Source of the DNA: Ashinkailepas kermadecensis
Lineage: Eukaryota > Arthropoda > Thecostraca > Neolepadidae
Length of the DNA: 64,000 bases
Direction of reading: 5' to 3'
Assembly (NCBI GenBank): GCA_034440615.1
Contig: JAOTOM010001562.1
Coordinates: 1 to 64,000, forward strand
Part shown: piece by piece, positions 36,090-47,903 of the stretch
Numbering within the stretch: the stretch's first letter is position 1
Layout of the letters: each line of letters begins with the position of its first letter
The notes under the pieces: model-generated
What the model was told of the DNA's origin: nothing
Database searches by the model: none
Seen by the model: only the letters and a program-made list of their open reading frames with translations
Program-made: the position numbers and the translations under genes

Positions 36090-36990
36090 GAATTACGCGC
36101 ACTGGAGGGGGGGCGGATTCCGCCCCCCCCCCTAAGATCTCGGCTCCTAGTAGAGCTGGAGGAACGAAATTCGCAGGGTGGATGGACACGGTAGTGAACT
36201 CTATTGTGTGCAATTGTCGTAACCTTAGGTCAATATCTTCAAGGTCAAATGAGGTCAGATTGGAGACAAAAATCCGGTTTTGCGTGGCTTGGCTTGTCAT
36301 CGTTATGGATCGCTGTGATTGTGTTTAAATGCTCAAAAATGGGCATCAATGATGTTTTGGACATTACTAATGATGCAATGCAGATGCTAGACCCAACATT
36401 TGACCTCAGGTCACCTATATAGCACCACTTTATCAGGTCAGTTACCTGTTCCAGTCACCGGAACCGGCCGCCCGCCCGACTGCTCCGTCGGGCAGCTCGG
36501 AGCAATTGGCTTCGTGAAGAAGGGAGTGAAGTACATGAATAAAGTATGGAAACGCAATGACAAACAGTACAAATGACAACCAGTAGTGCATTTATGGCAA
36601 CATTCCAGTTGATCAAGTTTGGTTCCATTAACCTGTCATGAACTTGACCTGACTTGACCTTGGTGACCTAACATGACCTTGAAACTATACAGCATATCAA
36701 TATGCATCAAACAAGTCCCTAGTGTTGCCTAGAACACTTCCCTTTTGTCAGTATACTGGGAGCGCATCTGCGCCGATTTTTGTGGTCTGGCGCTATAACA
36801 TTTTTTGACTTTAGCGGCCCCTAACTTGAAAAATTTTCGTGCGATTTCCATTTTTCTCACTTTAAACGACGCGCCGTTCATTTATAAGCAGGTACACCGA
36901 AAATCGCGTATATCGACCGGTAAAACCTGCAGTTATTTGCGAAAAACCGGAGGGGTGGGCGGATTTCGCCCCCCCCCTCCAGTGCGCGTG
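36090..36990. repeat. Possible element bounded by short inverted repeats
   Basis: Left 'acgcgcactggagggggg' followed by a gcggatt-c8 block (36093-36131), and right, on the - strand, 'acacgcgcactggagggggg' followed by a gcgaaatccgcc block (about 36990-36950). The inverted parts are ~35 bp; no coding content between. May be a small MITE-like element. Confidence 0.35.
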
Positions 36991-37239
36991 TTAAGTAACA
37001 CAGAAGCAATAGGGCTGCTACGCAAGTCTGAAACAATGAGGAGTGGTTCCGTTCCGCCTCTGCTCGACGGAAACACGCTGATCAGCGATGACGGTGGACG
37101 CGCCAATCTGCTGAACAGTCTTTTCAGCCAAGTTCACAGCACAGGACGTAGGCCCGGCACCCACTATTGCGGGACTACAGATTGTCCTATCCTACAGGCT
37201 TTCGGCCCTCGCTAGAACAAATCAACACTATTCTCATTA

Positions 37240-37398
37240 GATTTGACCCGTGACGGTGGCGTCTGTTGTGTGTGCTGCTGGTGATGGTGGCGTCTGTTGT
37301 GTGTGCTGCTGGTGACGGTGGCGTCTGTTGTGTGTGCTGCTGGTGACGGTGGCTCTGTTGTGTGTGCTGCTGGTGACGGTGGCTCTGTTGTGTGCCGC
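37240..37398 (+). repeat. Tandem repeat, 31-34 bp unit, abutting a PGM2 acceptor
   Basis: Units read 'gtgacggtggcgtctgttgt' then 'gtgtgctgctg'. The last unit passes into the real acceptor, 'ttgtgtgccgcag|tgaccgg'. The upstream units have ctgctgg where the acceptor has ccgcag, so they lack the AG. Confidence 0.8.
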
Positions 37399-37400
37399 AG

Positions 37401-37503
37401 TGACCGGTTAGCTGTGAAACAACACTTGGACCAGCTGGTGGACGCCATGGTGAACGACCTCCTGCAGCCCGAAGTGAACAACCTAATTGCTCGCAAAGAA
37501 TAG
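37401..37503 (+). CDS. PGM2: Phosphoglucomutase-2, last coding exon
   Basis: The acceptor is 'gttgtgtgccgcag'; its first T completes the codon split after 29273 (PPGD-T-D...). It encodes DRLAVKQHLDQLVDAMVNDL and then LQPEVNNLIARKE, with the stop TAG at 37501-37503. Position and character fit the C-terminal helix of PGM2. The five exons together give about 279 residues, roughly the C-terminal 45% of a ~610-residue enzyme. A polyadenylation site was not identified. Confidence 0.9.
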
Positions 37504-38133
37504 CTGCCGTCGGTAGCGACCGGTCCGGGGGCTGCACCTGCTGGGCTGCACCTGGACAGGAGGCTGCACCTCCTGACACCGACGGTGACCCGGCCCGGCC
37601 CATCTGACACCGACGGCCGTGTGGACTGGTCACGTGACCGGCTGCCTTGCTGTTGCGTCAGCCGCTCGCCATGTCCCCGCCGGACGTGGATCTGAACCTG
37701 GCTCGATTGTGCCCGCCATGTCCCCGCCGGACGTGGATCTGAACCTGGCTCGATTGTGCCCGCCATGTCCCCGCCGGACGTGGATCTGAACCTGGCTCGA
37801 TTGTGCCCGCCATGTCTCCGCCGGACGTGGATCCGTCTCTGGCTCGATTGGTGTGCGATTGGTTCAGCTCCGTTTTCGTTTTGCATGGCCGCCGTTTTCC
37901 CGGGATGATGTTTGCTGCTGCCGCCCAGACGACGCAAGCTGTATGTCAACAGGCCGGCTGGCAGGCAGGCCGCAACTCACCTGGCCGCGGTGCGCGATTG
38001 GTGAAATGTGGGAAGTTCGGATCGAGCCGGACTCGGAGTCGAACTCAGAGCCGGATTAGTCGTGTCAAGAGTTATTTATTGTTGGATCCGCGCCGTCGGC
38101 GAGGGAGGCTTTTGTGTGGCTTGTCCGTGCTTT
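37504..38133 (+). other. PGM2 3' UTR / downstream region, includes a 47-bp repeat
   Basis: No coding content recognised. The first 160 bases after the stop contain CCTG/GACACCGACGG duplications, then the 47-bp array. Confidence 0.5.
37667..37832 (+). repeat. Tandem repeat, 47-bp unit, about 3.5 copies
   Basis: Unit 'cgccatgtccccgccggacg' then 'tggatctgaacctggctcga' then ttgtgcc, at 37667, 37714, 37761 and a diverged 37808. It begins 164 bp after the PGM2 stop. Confidence 0.95.
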
Positions 38134-38305
38134 GAGCCGTAACGGCTCCTGTCCGGCCTGAAATGTGAAGCGTAGTGCCATGTGTGACGACGCCGTGTGC
38201 TGCTGCTGCCGCCAGGCCTCACCGTTGCTTGGGCTTCTATCTGTTGTGTGGCCGCTGCATGACCAATGTAGTCGATGCGCCTTAAAGTCCCAATAACTAA
38301 CTATG
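38134..38305 (+). mobile_element. SINE family B (probable)
   Basis: Ends with 'gccgctgcatgaccaatgta', 'gtcgatgcgcc', and 'cccaataactaacta'. The start is approximate. Confidence 0.5.
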
Positions 38306-38309
38306 TGTT

Positions 38310-39130
38310 GTTGTACTGAGCTGTCCATGTGCGCAAGTCCGGTGAGCTTCTGTAATGGTGTCCAGCCTGTTCAGGTGTAGTCGTTGTCGCCGCCGTATTT
38401 ACTGTTACGTATCGTCATGCTGACCGTAGCTATGTGCTCGACGAGCCTTAGCCATCGTCTGGACACCACTCCAATGGTTACATGAAAAGGTCAATGCTGC
38501 CGAAACCAGGTCACAAGCTTGTCACTAAGTGTGCTACTGTGGTCAGTCGCGGTGTAGTTTTTCGAGTAGTATATGAACCGTCTCGTTTCCGGTCGGATCG
38601 CGTTCAGTTCAGTCCAGTCTAGTCTGGTTCGGTCTAGTCCAGTCCGGTGCAAGCCTGTTCTGACCGGAACGGCCCGGTCCAACCGGTCCCCGTCCACAGG
38701 CGGCCAACCCAGTTTCAGGCGCTGGTTCTTTGCCAATGATTGTGTTGCTGGCTTTCAGCTAGCAGCTTGAAGGATCAGCCTGCGGCGTTGTCTGTCGGCA
38801 CCTTTCCGTGGGCATGTGCGTGCGAGTCGATGGCCTTGCCGATCCGTCTCACGTTATTCCTCCCCACGTGATTCCATGCGTTGCAAATTGGAGCTGATAT
38901 GGTTTGTTTGGATAATTTTATATTCTTATGATTCGACATTTATCTTGGCGAATAAACGTAAGAGATCCAGTTGTGTTTGTTCTTTCTCTCCACCAAGGGC
39001 ACAGTCAGGATTTTCCTAAGCCCCGCCCCCACCCCCCCCCCCCCGGCTGCGCTTCTGCTCTATGCTGTCATGCACAGCATAAGGCTGGAGTCGCTGGACG
39101 AACAGCGTCCGGAAATTGGTGTTGGTGCTC
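38310..39130. other. No gene seen
   Basis: A degenerate 'agtccagtctagtc' stretch at 38600-38665; otherwise unique. Confidence 0.4.
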
Positions 39131-39134
39131 TCCT

Positions 39135-39435
39135 GTTGCAGCTGGGGTCAGGCATCATGCTGCGCCAGGGTACGTCTGCTGCAGCTTGGGTCGGACATCG
39201 TGCTGCGCCAGGGAACTTCTGCTGCAGCTTGGGTCGGGTAGCATTCTGCGCCAGGGTACGTCTGCTGCAGCTTGGGTCGGACATCGTGCTGCGCCAGGGA
39301 ACTTCTGCTGCAGCTTGGGTCGGGTAGCATTCTGCGCCAGGGTACGTCTGCTGCAGCTTGGGTCGGACATCGTGCTGCGCCAGGGAACTTCTGCTGCAGC
39401 TTCGGTCGGGCATTATACTGCGCCAGGGAACTTAA
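39135..39435 (+). repeat. Tandem repeat, 43-bp unit in an 86-bp two-unit pattern
   Basis: Unit 'gctgcagcttgggtcgg' then 'acatcgtgctgcgccaggg' alternates with a 'gtagcattctgcgccaggg' version, so pairs of units repeat as a block. Seven units. Confidence 0.92.
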
Positions 39436-39439
39436 GACT

Positions 39440-41400
39440 GACCACAACTGCTCTCGCTTGGCACCCAGTGAAGGTGCGCACGTTATTGCGGCACAGTGCT
39501 TTCGAATACAGGGGGCGCACGTGCGTGTACATGTATGCGTGCACACAAACACTTATCATGCATATATTCTCAACACCAGAGGCCACTGAGGGTCGGAAAA
39601 ATGACGTGAAACGGAACAATCTCGAATCACCAGCATGTCTCACTAAAACAGCAAGAACAGCAGCAATAACAAAAACAATGTAGTTAATTTGGTGCTGAAC
39701 GTCAAACAAACATGCACTCTATTCATCAACACTAACTGCAGTATCATTTTAATTGACCATAAATACATCTCCGGTGCACGTGTAGTATCCATCTTCTCCC
39801 TTCTTAACAGCTGTCAGCGAGGCACGCTGCTTCTTCCTCGACTTCTGATGTTTTGCTCCAAAGGCTCGAACGCGCCTTGATATCAAATTGTTTAGGTGGT
39901 GCCACCACCCCTCCCCATACAAATGCCAACTTCCGCCAGTGCCCGTGGCATTCGTTCTTAATTCTGGAGTAGTTACCCAGTCAGAGTTTTAATGAGGCGC
40001 GAGTTCGGTCCCACTAGCGCGTGCCCAATTCGAAAATTGGGCCCACCGACTTGGCCCCAACTCTATTTCTCTTGGCGTATGAACGTGTGACGCCACTTCG
40101 GCTATTGGGCTGGGCGCACTCGACCTGACCGGCATCAGGTAAGCCCGCATCACGCGGCCCGCTACGTGCTGTGAGGAGTTCGTTTTTGACTTGACGCCAT
40201 TTGGGATGTAATTGGGCGCACGCCTGGCTTGGTGTTGGCATGATTGCGGTGATGTGATGGTGATCATGTATACAGCTAATGTTATTGGTTTCGGTTTCTT
40301 ATGAATATGGATACAGCTAATGTCACTGGTTTCTGTTTCTTATAGGTGTGGGATGTCGGTGGACTGGTGCATGATAGGTGTGGGATATTGGTGGACTGGT
40401 TTCTTCAGGATGTGGGATGGTTTGGGTGGGTCTTTTTACCAGGCATATGGTATCTTCCATATACAGACTTAACTGGATGGGCCCTTGGGTCTTTTATTAA
40501 GTCTAAACGCTTTATAACTTTATATAGAGTGTACCTAACAGTGGATTCAGCGCCTTCCTTCGGGATGTGATACTGGTGAGATTGGCTATGGTAGCACAAT
40601 GGGAATGATTAGAGGAGTTTGTAATTGCTGTGTGTGTTACGCAATAGCAAGTGAATGGTGCTAGATAGTCTGGGATATATAGCTCCCTAAGAACTTGAGA
40701 TAAGGGATTGATTGGAGTGAGAGTATGTACATTTCTAGTACCTTTTCTAGATAGGCTTAACCCAGATGTGTCCCTGTGGCTCTTATTAAGCCTAAACACT
40801 TTATGACTTTATGAGTTATGAATAGCTACAATGTGCTATCACTATAATTACGAATCTTGGTTAGGTGCAGGTGCAGAGTTGTTATGCTAAGACACCCTTG
40901 TAAGTGGAAAGTTATCTATATAAGTCGTACCTGCATTTTGCGCCAGGTGTTACGCTAAACGGTGACTAACATTCGCATTGCAGGCGATACAGGGCCATGT
41001 GGTCCGCCATTTTGGGCATAGACAAGTCTAATGCCAATTGTGGACAGGGTCTCCGCCACAGCGGGACGGAGGAGACGTGTCCCCACCCGTCTGGTTGTTC
41101 TCGAATGTTCTAAAACATCCTCGAAAACAGGAATGTTTTCAGTCGACTGGTCGGGCTAGCTGTTGTACATCGTCCGGAGGACACAGCGCGGGCTATGAGC
41201 CAGTCTGTTAACCGTTGTCCTCCAATGTTCCCGAACGTAAAAAAAAAATGTTGAGACAGATTTCGAATGTTCCGGAACATTGTCGAAAACAATGAACATT
41301 CGATCGTCTGTGCAGCGGTGCGACTAGTTTTTGTGGGTCGTTTGCAGGACGCAGTGGACATGCAAGGTGCGACTAGTTTTTGTGGGTCGTCTGGAGAACA
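39440..41400. other. No gene seen
   Basis: Two related segments, 40,495-40,525 and 40,785-40,815 ('attaagtctaaacgcttta' / 'attaagcctaaacacttta'), bracket ~260 bp. The phrase 'ggctatggtagcacaatgg' at 40,583 recurs at 61,751, so a dispersed repeat is likely. Confidence 0.4.
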
Positions 41401-41404
41401 CTGC

Positions 41405-42130
41405 ACGCGGAGGAACAGGGTCGTGCCGGGCGGGGCGGCACCGGCACCACGACCTGGCGGTACTGGACCGCGACGACTGAGGTCGAGAGAGGAACAGGGT
41501 CGTGCCGGGCGGGGCGGCACCGGCACCACGACCTGGCGGTACTGGACCGCGACGACTGAGGTCGAGAGAGGAACAGGGCCGTGCCGGGTGGGGCGGCACC
41601 GGCACCACGACCTGGCGGTACTGGACCGCGACGACTGAGGTCGAGAGAGGAACAGGGTCGTGCCGGGCGGGGCGGCACCGGCACCACGACCTGGCGGTAC
41701 TGGACCGCGACGACTGAGGTCGAGAGAGGAACAGGCCGTGCCGGGTGGGGCGGCACCGGCACACGACCTGGCGGTACTGGACCGCGACGACTGAGGTCGA
41801 GAGAGGAACAGGTCGTGCCGGGCGGGCGGCACGGCACCACGACCTGGCGGTACTGGACCGCGACGACTGAGGTCAGAGAGGAACAGGGCCGTGCCGGGTG
41901 GGGGGCACCACGACCTGGCGGTACTGGACCGCGACGACTGAGGTCGAGAGGAGCAGGGTCGTGCCGGGTGGGGCGGCACCGGCACCACGACCTGGCGGTA
42001 CTGGACCGCGACGACTGAGGTCGAGAGAGGAACAGGGTCGTGCCGGGTGGGGCGGCACCGGCACCACGACCTGGCGGTACTGGACCGCGACGACTGATGT
42101 CGAGAGAGTAGCAGGGTCGTGAGAGAGGAA
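41405..42130 (+). repeat. Minisatellite, 78-bp unit, about nine copies
   Basis: Unit: 'cgtgccgggcggggcggcac', 'cggcaccacgacctggcggt', 'actggaccgcgacgactgag', 'gtcgagagaggaacaggg'. Because 78 is a multiple of three, ORFs such as VPPHPARPCSSLDLSRRGPV run through it; several copies carry 1-3 bp deletions, which argues against a protein. Confidence 0.97.
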
Positions 42131-42134
42131 CAGG

Positions 42135-43675
42135 CATGCCCACTTGGCCGTACTGGTCCGCGACAATTGAGGTCGAGAGAGCGCCGGTGCGGCCCCGCAC
42201 CGGCGCGACGACCTGGCCGTATTGGACCGCGGCGACTGAGGTCGGGAGAGTTCGATAATTGAAAGGGGAGGCGAGGGGATAATGGTTACATTGCAGCTTA
42301 CAGCCTTCAGCTCTGGTAAATGGAATCAGTCTTAATAGCAGATACCAAAGCCCAATAGACATTAACCTCAACGATCAAGTAATAAATGGCAAAGAATGAC
42401 ATAAATGGTTGCGACTTAATAAGAGCCCGATGGTCGAGCTGGGTTTAGCCTATGAAGGGGGCATGCTATAAGATGAAAAAGATGAATCCCCTAATCAATG
42501 TTATGTTTTTAGGTCTGCGATACGGATCCGGACCCAATGGTAATGCGGACATCGAGGGATGTGCAATTAAAGGAGAAATTTGGTTGATTTCTGATGTCAT
42601 TCATGAACCCGGAAATATTATTCCTTGTCAGCTAGATGGTGCGTTGGCGACAAACGAACCGGGATGAGAGCTAATGCATTCGCGAAGAATATAGTTAGAG
42701 AATAGAAGAAGAATCAAGTTAGACTGCTTTACCTCCATAAAATGTTATGCGAGGATTATTTCGGTAATAAAGTTAGTTAGGCTCAGATGTCCATTTCATT
42801 GTCGCTTACACTGATGTATTGCACATATTGTGGCTGCGATTTAACTTGTGTCACGCTAGCGTGGTATTCATCCGCCGGTTCGCGCCTCTACTGTTAGCCT
42901 GGTATTTATCCGCCGGTTATCGCCTCCCTGTGTCAGTTTAGTTCAGTTCAGTGGTCCCCGGTTGTCGGTGTGGTTGATATGGTTAGAGCCGTGCGATGCT
43001 GGCGTGCTTATTGGGATTTACTGTCAGTTAATTATAGTGCCGATGGCATTCCAATTTTCATTCATCAGCCAAGGACCATGAACAGTGCGGTCAGCCGATT
43101 GATGGATCTAGCGCGCGGCCGGATGCGCATTATTTACTTTAAGCTACGTCGGTGTCTCGCCTAGACATTTGCAATTGCATACAGAAAGGGCTACTTCGCT
43201 AATGTTGCTGCCTTGTATGAATATTAAGTACCAAATTTAGATGTGTTAATATCATGCAAACTGTATCTGTGCGAATGTAATGTTTTCAAAGACTTTACTT
43301 TCCTCAAAACATCAATTAATTCCCTGAAAATTCCCATAAGCGCCCTCGTGTTTGCCTGCTTCCAACATATCTCGCCTGGCGGCGCTACGCGTTTTCTGGA
43401 CAGCAAATGTCCGCACTTGACGTGCGCCGGGAGAAACTATTGACCCTATTGAGCTGCCACGGCCAATCTCGTTTGCATCACACACTCGAGGCCCGGGACC
43501 GAATCCACTGCCATGTACATCTATTTGTTCCGGAAGTGTTGTCTTTGTCAGCCAAAGCGAATAACTTAGCTCAATAAGACCTGTTGCGGAATAATTCCCA
43601 ATTTATAAGCATGATCTGAGGCATACCAGGTTCAGGGCATAACGAGAACCATTGGCCCATCATCATGACAGATAC
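42135..43675. other. No gene seen
   Basis: Unique sequence. 'gcgtggtattcatccgccgg' is echoed by 'cctggtatttatccgccgg' at 42859-42916. Confidence 0.4.
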
Positions 43676-43679
43676 TGTA

Positions 43680-43835
43680 TGGTATTCCATTATATTTTAT
43701 TTTATTTTGCTTCGATTTTCCGCCGAGTGGCATGGCGGATTTGAACCTGGGTCGCCCAGAACACATGAGGCGACCCAGAAAATACCACACATTGCCGGTC
43801 ACTCGGCAGATCTGGGCTTGGACACAACGCATAAC
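43680..43835 (-). mobile_element. SINE, tRNA-derived, - strand (family E)
   Basis: On the - strand: 'gatctgccgagtgaccggc' (A-box-like, class II tRNA), 'gacccaggttcaaatccgcc' (B box), then an A-rich tail 'aaaataaaataaaat' read at 43712-43688. No clean target duplication found. Confidence 0.7.
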
Positions 43836-43974
43836 CAGAACAACACATGCACGCAAACGGCTTGTGCGCCGCGTGGCGACGCGCTTCCCTTTGGAGGGAT
43901 ATCGGTGGCCCAAACTCATTTTTTAACAAGATATACCTTCGCATCCAACATCATCTCCTTCACCGGCACCAGTC

Positions 43975-44150
43975 AGCACCAATACCAGTCAGAACCACAG
44001 CCGAGCTGCACCAGTCAGAACCACAGCCTAGCTGCACCAGTCAGAACCGCAGTCAAGCTGCACCAGTCAGAACCGCAGTCAAGCTGCACCAGTTAGAACC
44101 ACAGCCAGCCACACCAATCAGAACTACAGTCGAGCTGCGCAAGTTAAAAC
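43975..44150 (+). repeat. Tandem repeat, about 26-bp unit, six copies
   Basis: Unit 'ccagtcagaaccgcagtcaa' then gctgca, decaying at the right. Confidence 0.9.
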
Positions 44151-44154
44151 AGCA

Positions 44155-44850
44155 GTAAAGCTGAATAAGTCACAACCGCAGCCGGGCTTTTTGCATGGTC
44201 GCGCGCTGGCAGCGTCCGGGTCAGGCTGGGTCGCGCCCCCGGCCCCGATATCAGCCAGGTGAGCGGTGCCCTGCGGCGGTGCAGAGGCCGGCCGGTCGGC
44301 AGTGCAGCAGATCTGGTGCGCTTGTCTGCCAGACAGCAGCAGGAAGTGAGCGGCTGACAGGCGCTGTCGTGACAGTGACCGAATCAGTGAGTGTCTGGCA
44401 GACAGTGCTTCAGTGCTTCGGGGACCTTGCGAAATGACCTCCGACACCGCTGCGTCTGACATGGACTGAGTTTTCGGCGAGCGACGCCGAGGACGGAGAA
44501 CGGGCTATGCCCCGTGAGAAAGCGACCCGCCAAAGACAGTCGTGGAAATGCGGGCGTTGGAGAGGAAGAAGCGGAAGAGACAGCAAGGAGGAGTAAAACG
44601 CCCTCACTGGTGTCGGCTCGACGGTAAGTCTCTGAAGTCGGTTCAGCAAATATTGCACTTTGGCACTGCAAATATTTTTTTTTTCCCCTAAATCTTTAGC
44701 TGAGGCAAAGTGCCATCTGCTAGAGATTGCTACGTTAAAGAAGGAGTTACGTTAATCCGGCTTATGTGACATCCGGTTATATCAACTAGTCAAGAAAGGA
44801 GAGACGCCGTCAAACAAGAAATATGGCGTAGAGACGAAACACGCATGTCA
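44155..44850. other. No gene seen
   Basis: GC-rich to 44460, then AT-rich. No element or exon recognised. Confidence 0.35.
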
Positions 44851-44971
44851 TACAGGTACATATACATACATACAGACACTCATGACAATGGAAGGATATT
44901 TGGAGGGTGGGCAGCATCGTAACCTCCGGAGAGGCTCCACTGCCCACCTGCGACCTGAAAAGCGAAGCGGA

Positions 44972-45007
44972 GGCCCGACGCCCAGGGCGAGTCGTGGGCG
45001 TCGGGCC
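44972..45007. other. Perfect 12-bp stem hairpin in LINE 3' region
   Basis: ggcccgacgccc (44972-44983), a 12-nt loop, then gggcgtcgggcc (44996-45007). Confidence 0.85.
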
Positions 45008-45042
45008 CGACCTTGTGTGTGTAAGTGTATATTTTAAGTTAA

Positions 45043-45077
45043 AGCCTGGAAACCCCTAAAAAGGGGAAAACCAGGCT
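45043..45077. other. Two-tier hairpin in LINE 3' region
   Basis: agcctgg, aaa, cccct, aaaa, agggg, aaaa, ccaggct: an inner 5-bp and an outer 7-bp stem separated by A-rich internal loops. Confidence 0.8.
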
Positions 45078-45309
45078 GCTTGGAAAACCCGAGGGTAAAA
45101 AACCAAGCGCAATTTAAAAGGAAGTCCGTCCGTATTAGCCAAATTGGATCGGATCCTGTCTACCTGGTGTGAGATAACCTATATGTATGTGTTTTGCGAC
45201 GACGGAGAGGAAGAGATGTGGAGCGGAGTCATACAGCCAGTACGGAGTGTGGCGCGTGTCTTATAACTATTATCAGGCTAGCTTGGAAAAGGAAAATGCG
45301 ACGGAGGCT

Positions 45310-46190
45310 TTATATCAGTTCGGAGAGTTTGGTGTCCTGGAGGAAGCGAAAGAGTAAATCAAGTAGTTCCGGGTGGTCATTCCCGAGGAGAGCTTGAACC
45401 GAAAGTTGTGAGTGGATCTTGGCGACATATTGCATGATATAGCGACGGTGAAGAGCATATGCTGGACAGTCAAGTAAGATATGAGTGACAGTAAGGCGTA
45501 CGTGACATGTGTTACAAAGTGGAAGGCGGTGAGGTCTATGAAAAATAAAATTGTGTGTCAAATCGGTGTGGCCCAGGCGAAGTCTGGCGAGTACCACCTC
45601 GTTCAGACGGGTGTGCTAGTTGGAGGAGGGCCAGCTGGAGAGTGTGGGCTTGATGGTGTGTAGGTGTGTGGTGTTGTGTGACCAGCAGGCCTGAATATAC
45701 TTTTTGAACAGATTATTTGTGAGGGATAAAAGATCTCCGGGGGGTACTGGGGCTCCGTTGTTATCGGGGAGGTCGATCGCCGCGCGGGCGAGACCATCAA
45801 CCCGTTCATTTCCCGGGATGCCCCTATGTCCAGGGATCCAGAGCAGTGTGAGTGGAAGGTGTGCGGGGTTGGCATTGTAGAGGTGTCGGATGGCGTGGAG
45901 CGTGGGGTGTGTGGTGTTGTGTATTGAGGCGAGGGCGTCCACGGAGGATCGTGAGTCAGTGCATATTGTAGTAGGGGTAGTAATGCGTTGCGCAATGATG
46001 TGTTGTAGGCAAGTGAGTATGGCGACTAGTTCTGCTGTGTAAACCGAATGGTGAAGTGTTAATTTGGTTTGACCAGTGTCGGGCCCACCGCACCAGGCGG
46101 CTCCCGTACCATTGCTGGTACGTGAGCCGTCCGTGTAGAAGAAGGTGTGTTGTGGGTGGGCCTCTTGATATTCAAAAATATAATTTGGAC
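45310..46190 (-). pseudogene. LINE ORF2: RNase H and Cys-rich C-terminus
   Basis: RNase H removes the RNA strand of the hybrid. Catalytic residues are visible: FYTDGSRTSNGTGAAW (Asp, ~46140), YTAELVAILTCLQH (Glu, ~46040), CTDSRSSVDALAS (Asp, ~45950) and GNERVDGLARA (Asp, ~45800). The tail reads VMLARLRLGHT-like, then CNTCHVRLTVTHILLDCPAY, typical of the group. The frame shifts near 45600 and again near 45980. Confidence 0.85.
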
Positions 46191-46209
46191 TTCGATGGGG
46201 GTGAGCAGG

Positions 46210-47860
46210 TTATTTGTTTTCCCGAAAGAGATACTCAAGTTTGGGGTGTTTCATGTGCCAAAACGGGATTAGAGGAGGCAATTTGTCGGGGATTACGTTG
46301 GGGAATTTGAGTGCGAATGTGAGGACATGGTCTAAATGTATGGCAATATTGTATTTGTTCCTATTATATGTACGTCGAACGGGAGGATTAGGGAGCGCGA
46401 GGGTGGCAGGGTGGTTGTGTTGTGTTGTGGTGCGAAAGTGGTATCTGACTAGTTGAAGTATTCTGCGGTGTTGTAAGCTGGGGAGGTGGGCCTCAGCCCG
46501 GAGACTAGTGATGGGCGTGGTGCGGTGTGCTCCGGTGATGAGGCGAATTGCGTTATTCTGTATGCGTTCAAGTGTTGTGATGTGTGAAGGGGATATATTA
46601 TCGAAGATAAACGCATTGTATTCCAGGATTGAGCGAATCAGAGTAATATACATTGTGTTGAGTGTGGCCCTGTCTGCACCCCAGTCGCGACCGGAGATGC
46701 AGCGCAGGAGATTTAGACGTTTTGCGCAACGTTGTTTTAGATAAGCAATATGGGGGCCGAAACAAAGACTTTTGTCTAGTACGATGCCAAGATAGGTGAA
46801 GGTGGTTTGGTGAGGGATAATTTGGTCGCGGTAACGGAGTGGTGTAAGAGGTGGAATGTACGTGGTGAGCCGGGAGAAAAGCATTGTGACGGATTTGGTG
46901 GGGGAGATTTGCAGTCCCCAGAGGGAGCACCAGGAATCAATTTGATTCATGGCGCGCTGCATTATATAATTTGCATTGTCTGCCGATGGGTGCGTGCACC
47001 ATATGGCCAAATCATCGGCGTAAATGGAGTATTTTAGACAGGGGGCTATGTGATGGAGGTCAGCGAGCGCATCGTTAATCATGATAAGAAAGAGGGTGTG
47101 GGGATAGCACGCTGCCTTGTGGGACGCCTTGATCTAATTTTTGGACCGAGAATGGATATTGCCGCAGCGGACGGTGAATGTTCTATTAGCGAGAAAGTTG
47201 GTGATAAATTTTGCCATTCTGCCTCTGATGCCAATACGATGTAATTTGATTCGGAGTGCCAAGCTGTGTACTTTATTGAATGCGGATTTTAAATCGAGAA
47301 AGAGTGCCACGGTTTCATTTTTTTTTCATGAAACCGCGCTGAATCGAGTCAACTAATAGAATAAGGTTGTCAGTGGTGCTGTGTCTGGGTCGAAAGCCGC
47401 TTTGAAAGGGTGTGAGAATTTCGTTGTTTTCAAGGTGAACTCTGATTCGTCCATTGACCAAGCGCTCAAAAAGTTTAGAGGCACAACTAGTGAGAGAGAT
47501 AGGTCGATAGCTAGAGGGAAGGTCGCGAGGTTTGCGAGGTTTAGCGATAGGAATGATAGTGCTAGGAGACCAGGAGAGGGGGAAGGTGCCGTCAGTCCAT
47601 AGTTGGTTTAGTGCCGAAAGGAGGTTGTCTTTTCCGGAGTCGGATACATTTTGGAAGAAGGGGTATGCCAATTGGTCAGGGCCAGCCGCGGTGTTTGTTA
47701 CTTTGGATAGGGATAAATTTAGTTCATAGAGAGTAAAGGGGGCATTATATGGTTCCGTGCTGTCCGAGGTAAAGTTGCAGGTGGCGAGAGTGGTTTGTAG
47801 GAAGTCGGTGGTTTGTTGCGAGTATTGCGTATTTGAGGAGATGTCTGCATAATAGGTGGC
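46210..47860 (-). pseudogene. LINE ORF2: reverse transcriptase
   Basis: Blocks in order: SSYRPISLTSCASKLFERLV (~47520), FQSGFRPRHSTTDNLILLVD (~47390), a motif A ALFLDLKSAFNKV in which the usual second Asp is Asn (~47300), motif B GVPQGSVLSP (~47115), and motif C YSIYADDLAIW (~47025). Frameshifts lie near 47315 (poly-A/T run) and 47085. The N-terminal part just after 47904 is open in another frame. Confidence 0.85.
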
Positions 47861-47903
47861 AAAGTGTTCCGCGACGTCCGAGGGTTCTGTGATGCTGCGT
47901 TGA

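Noticed and set aside
41373..42371. 332-codon Pro/Arg/Ser-rich ORF
   Set aside because: It follows the 78-bp minisatellite, several units of which have 1-3 bp deletions that are not frame-compensated.
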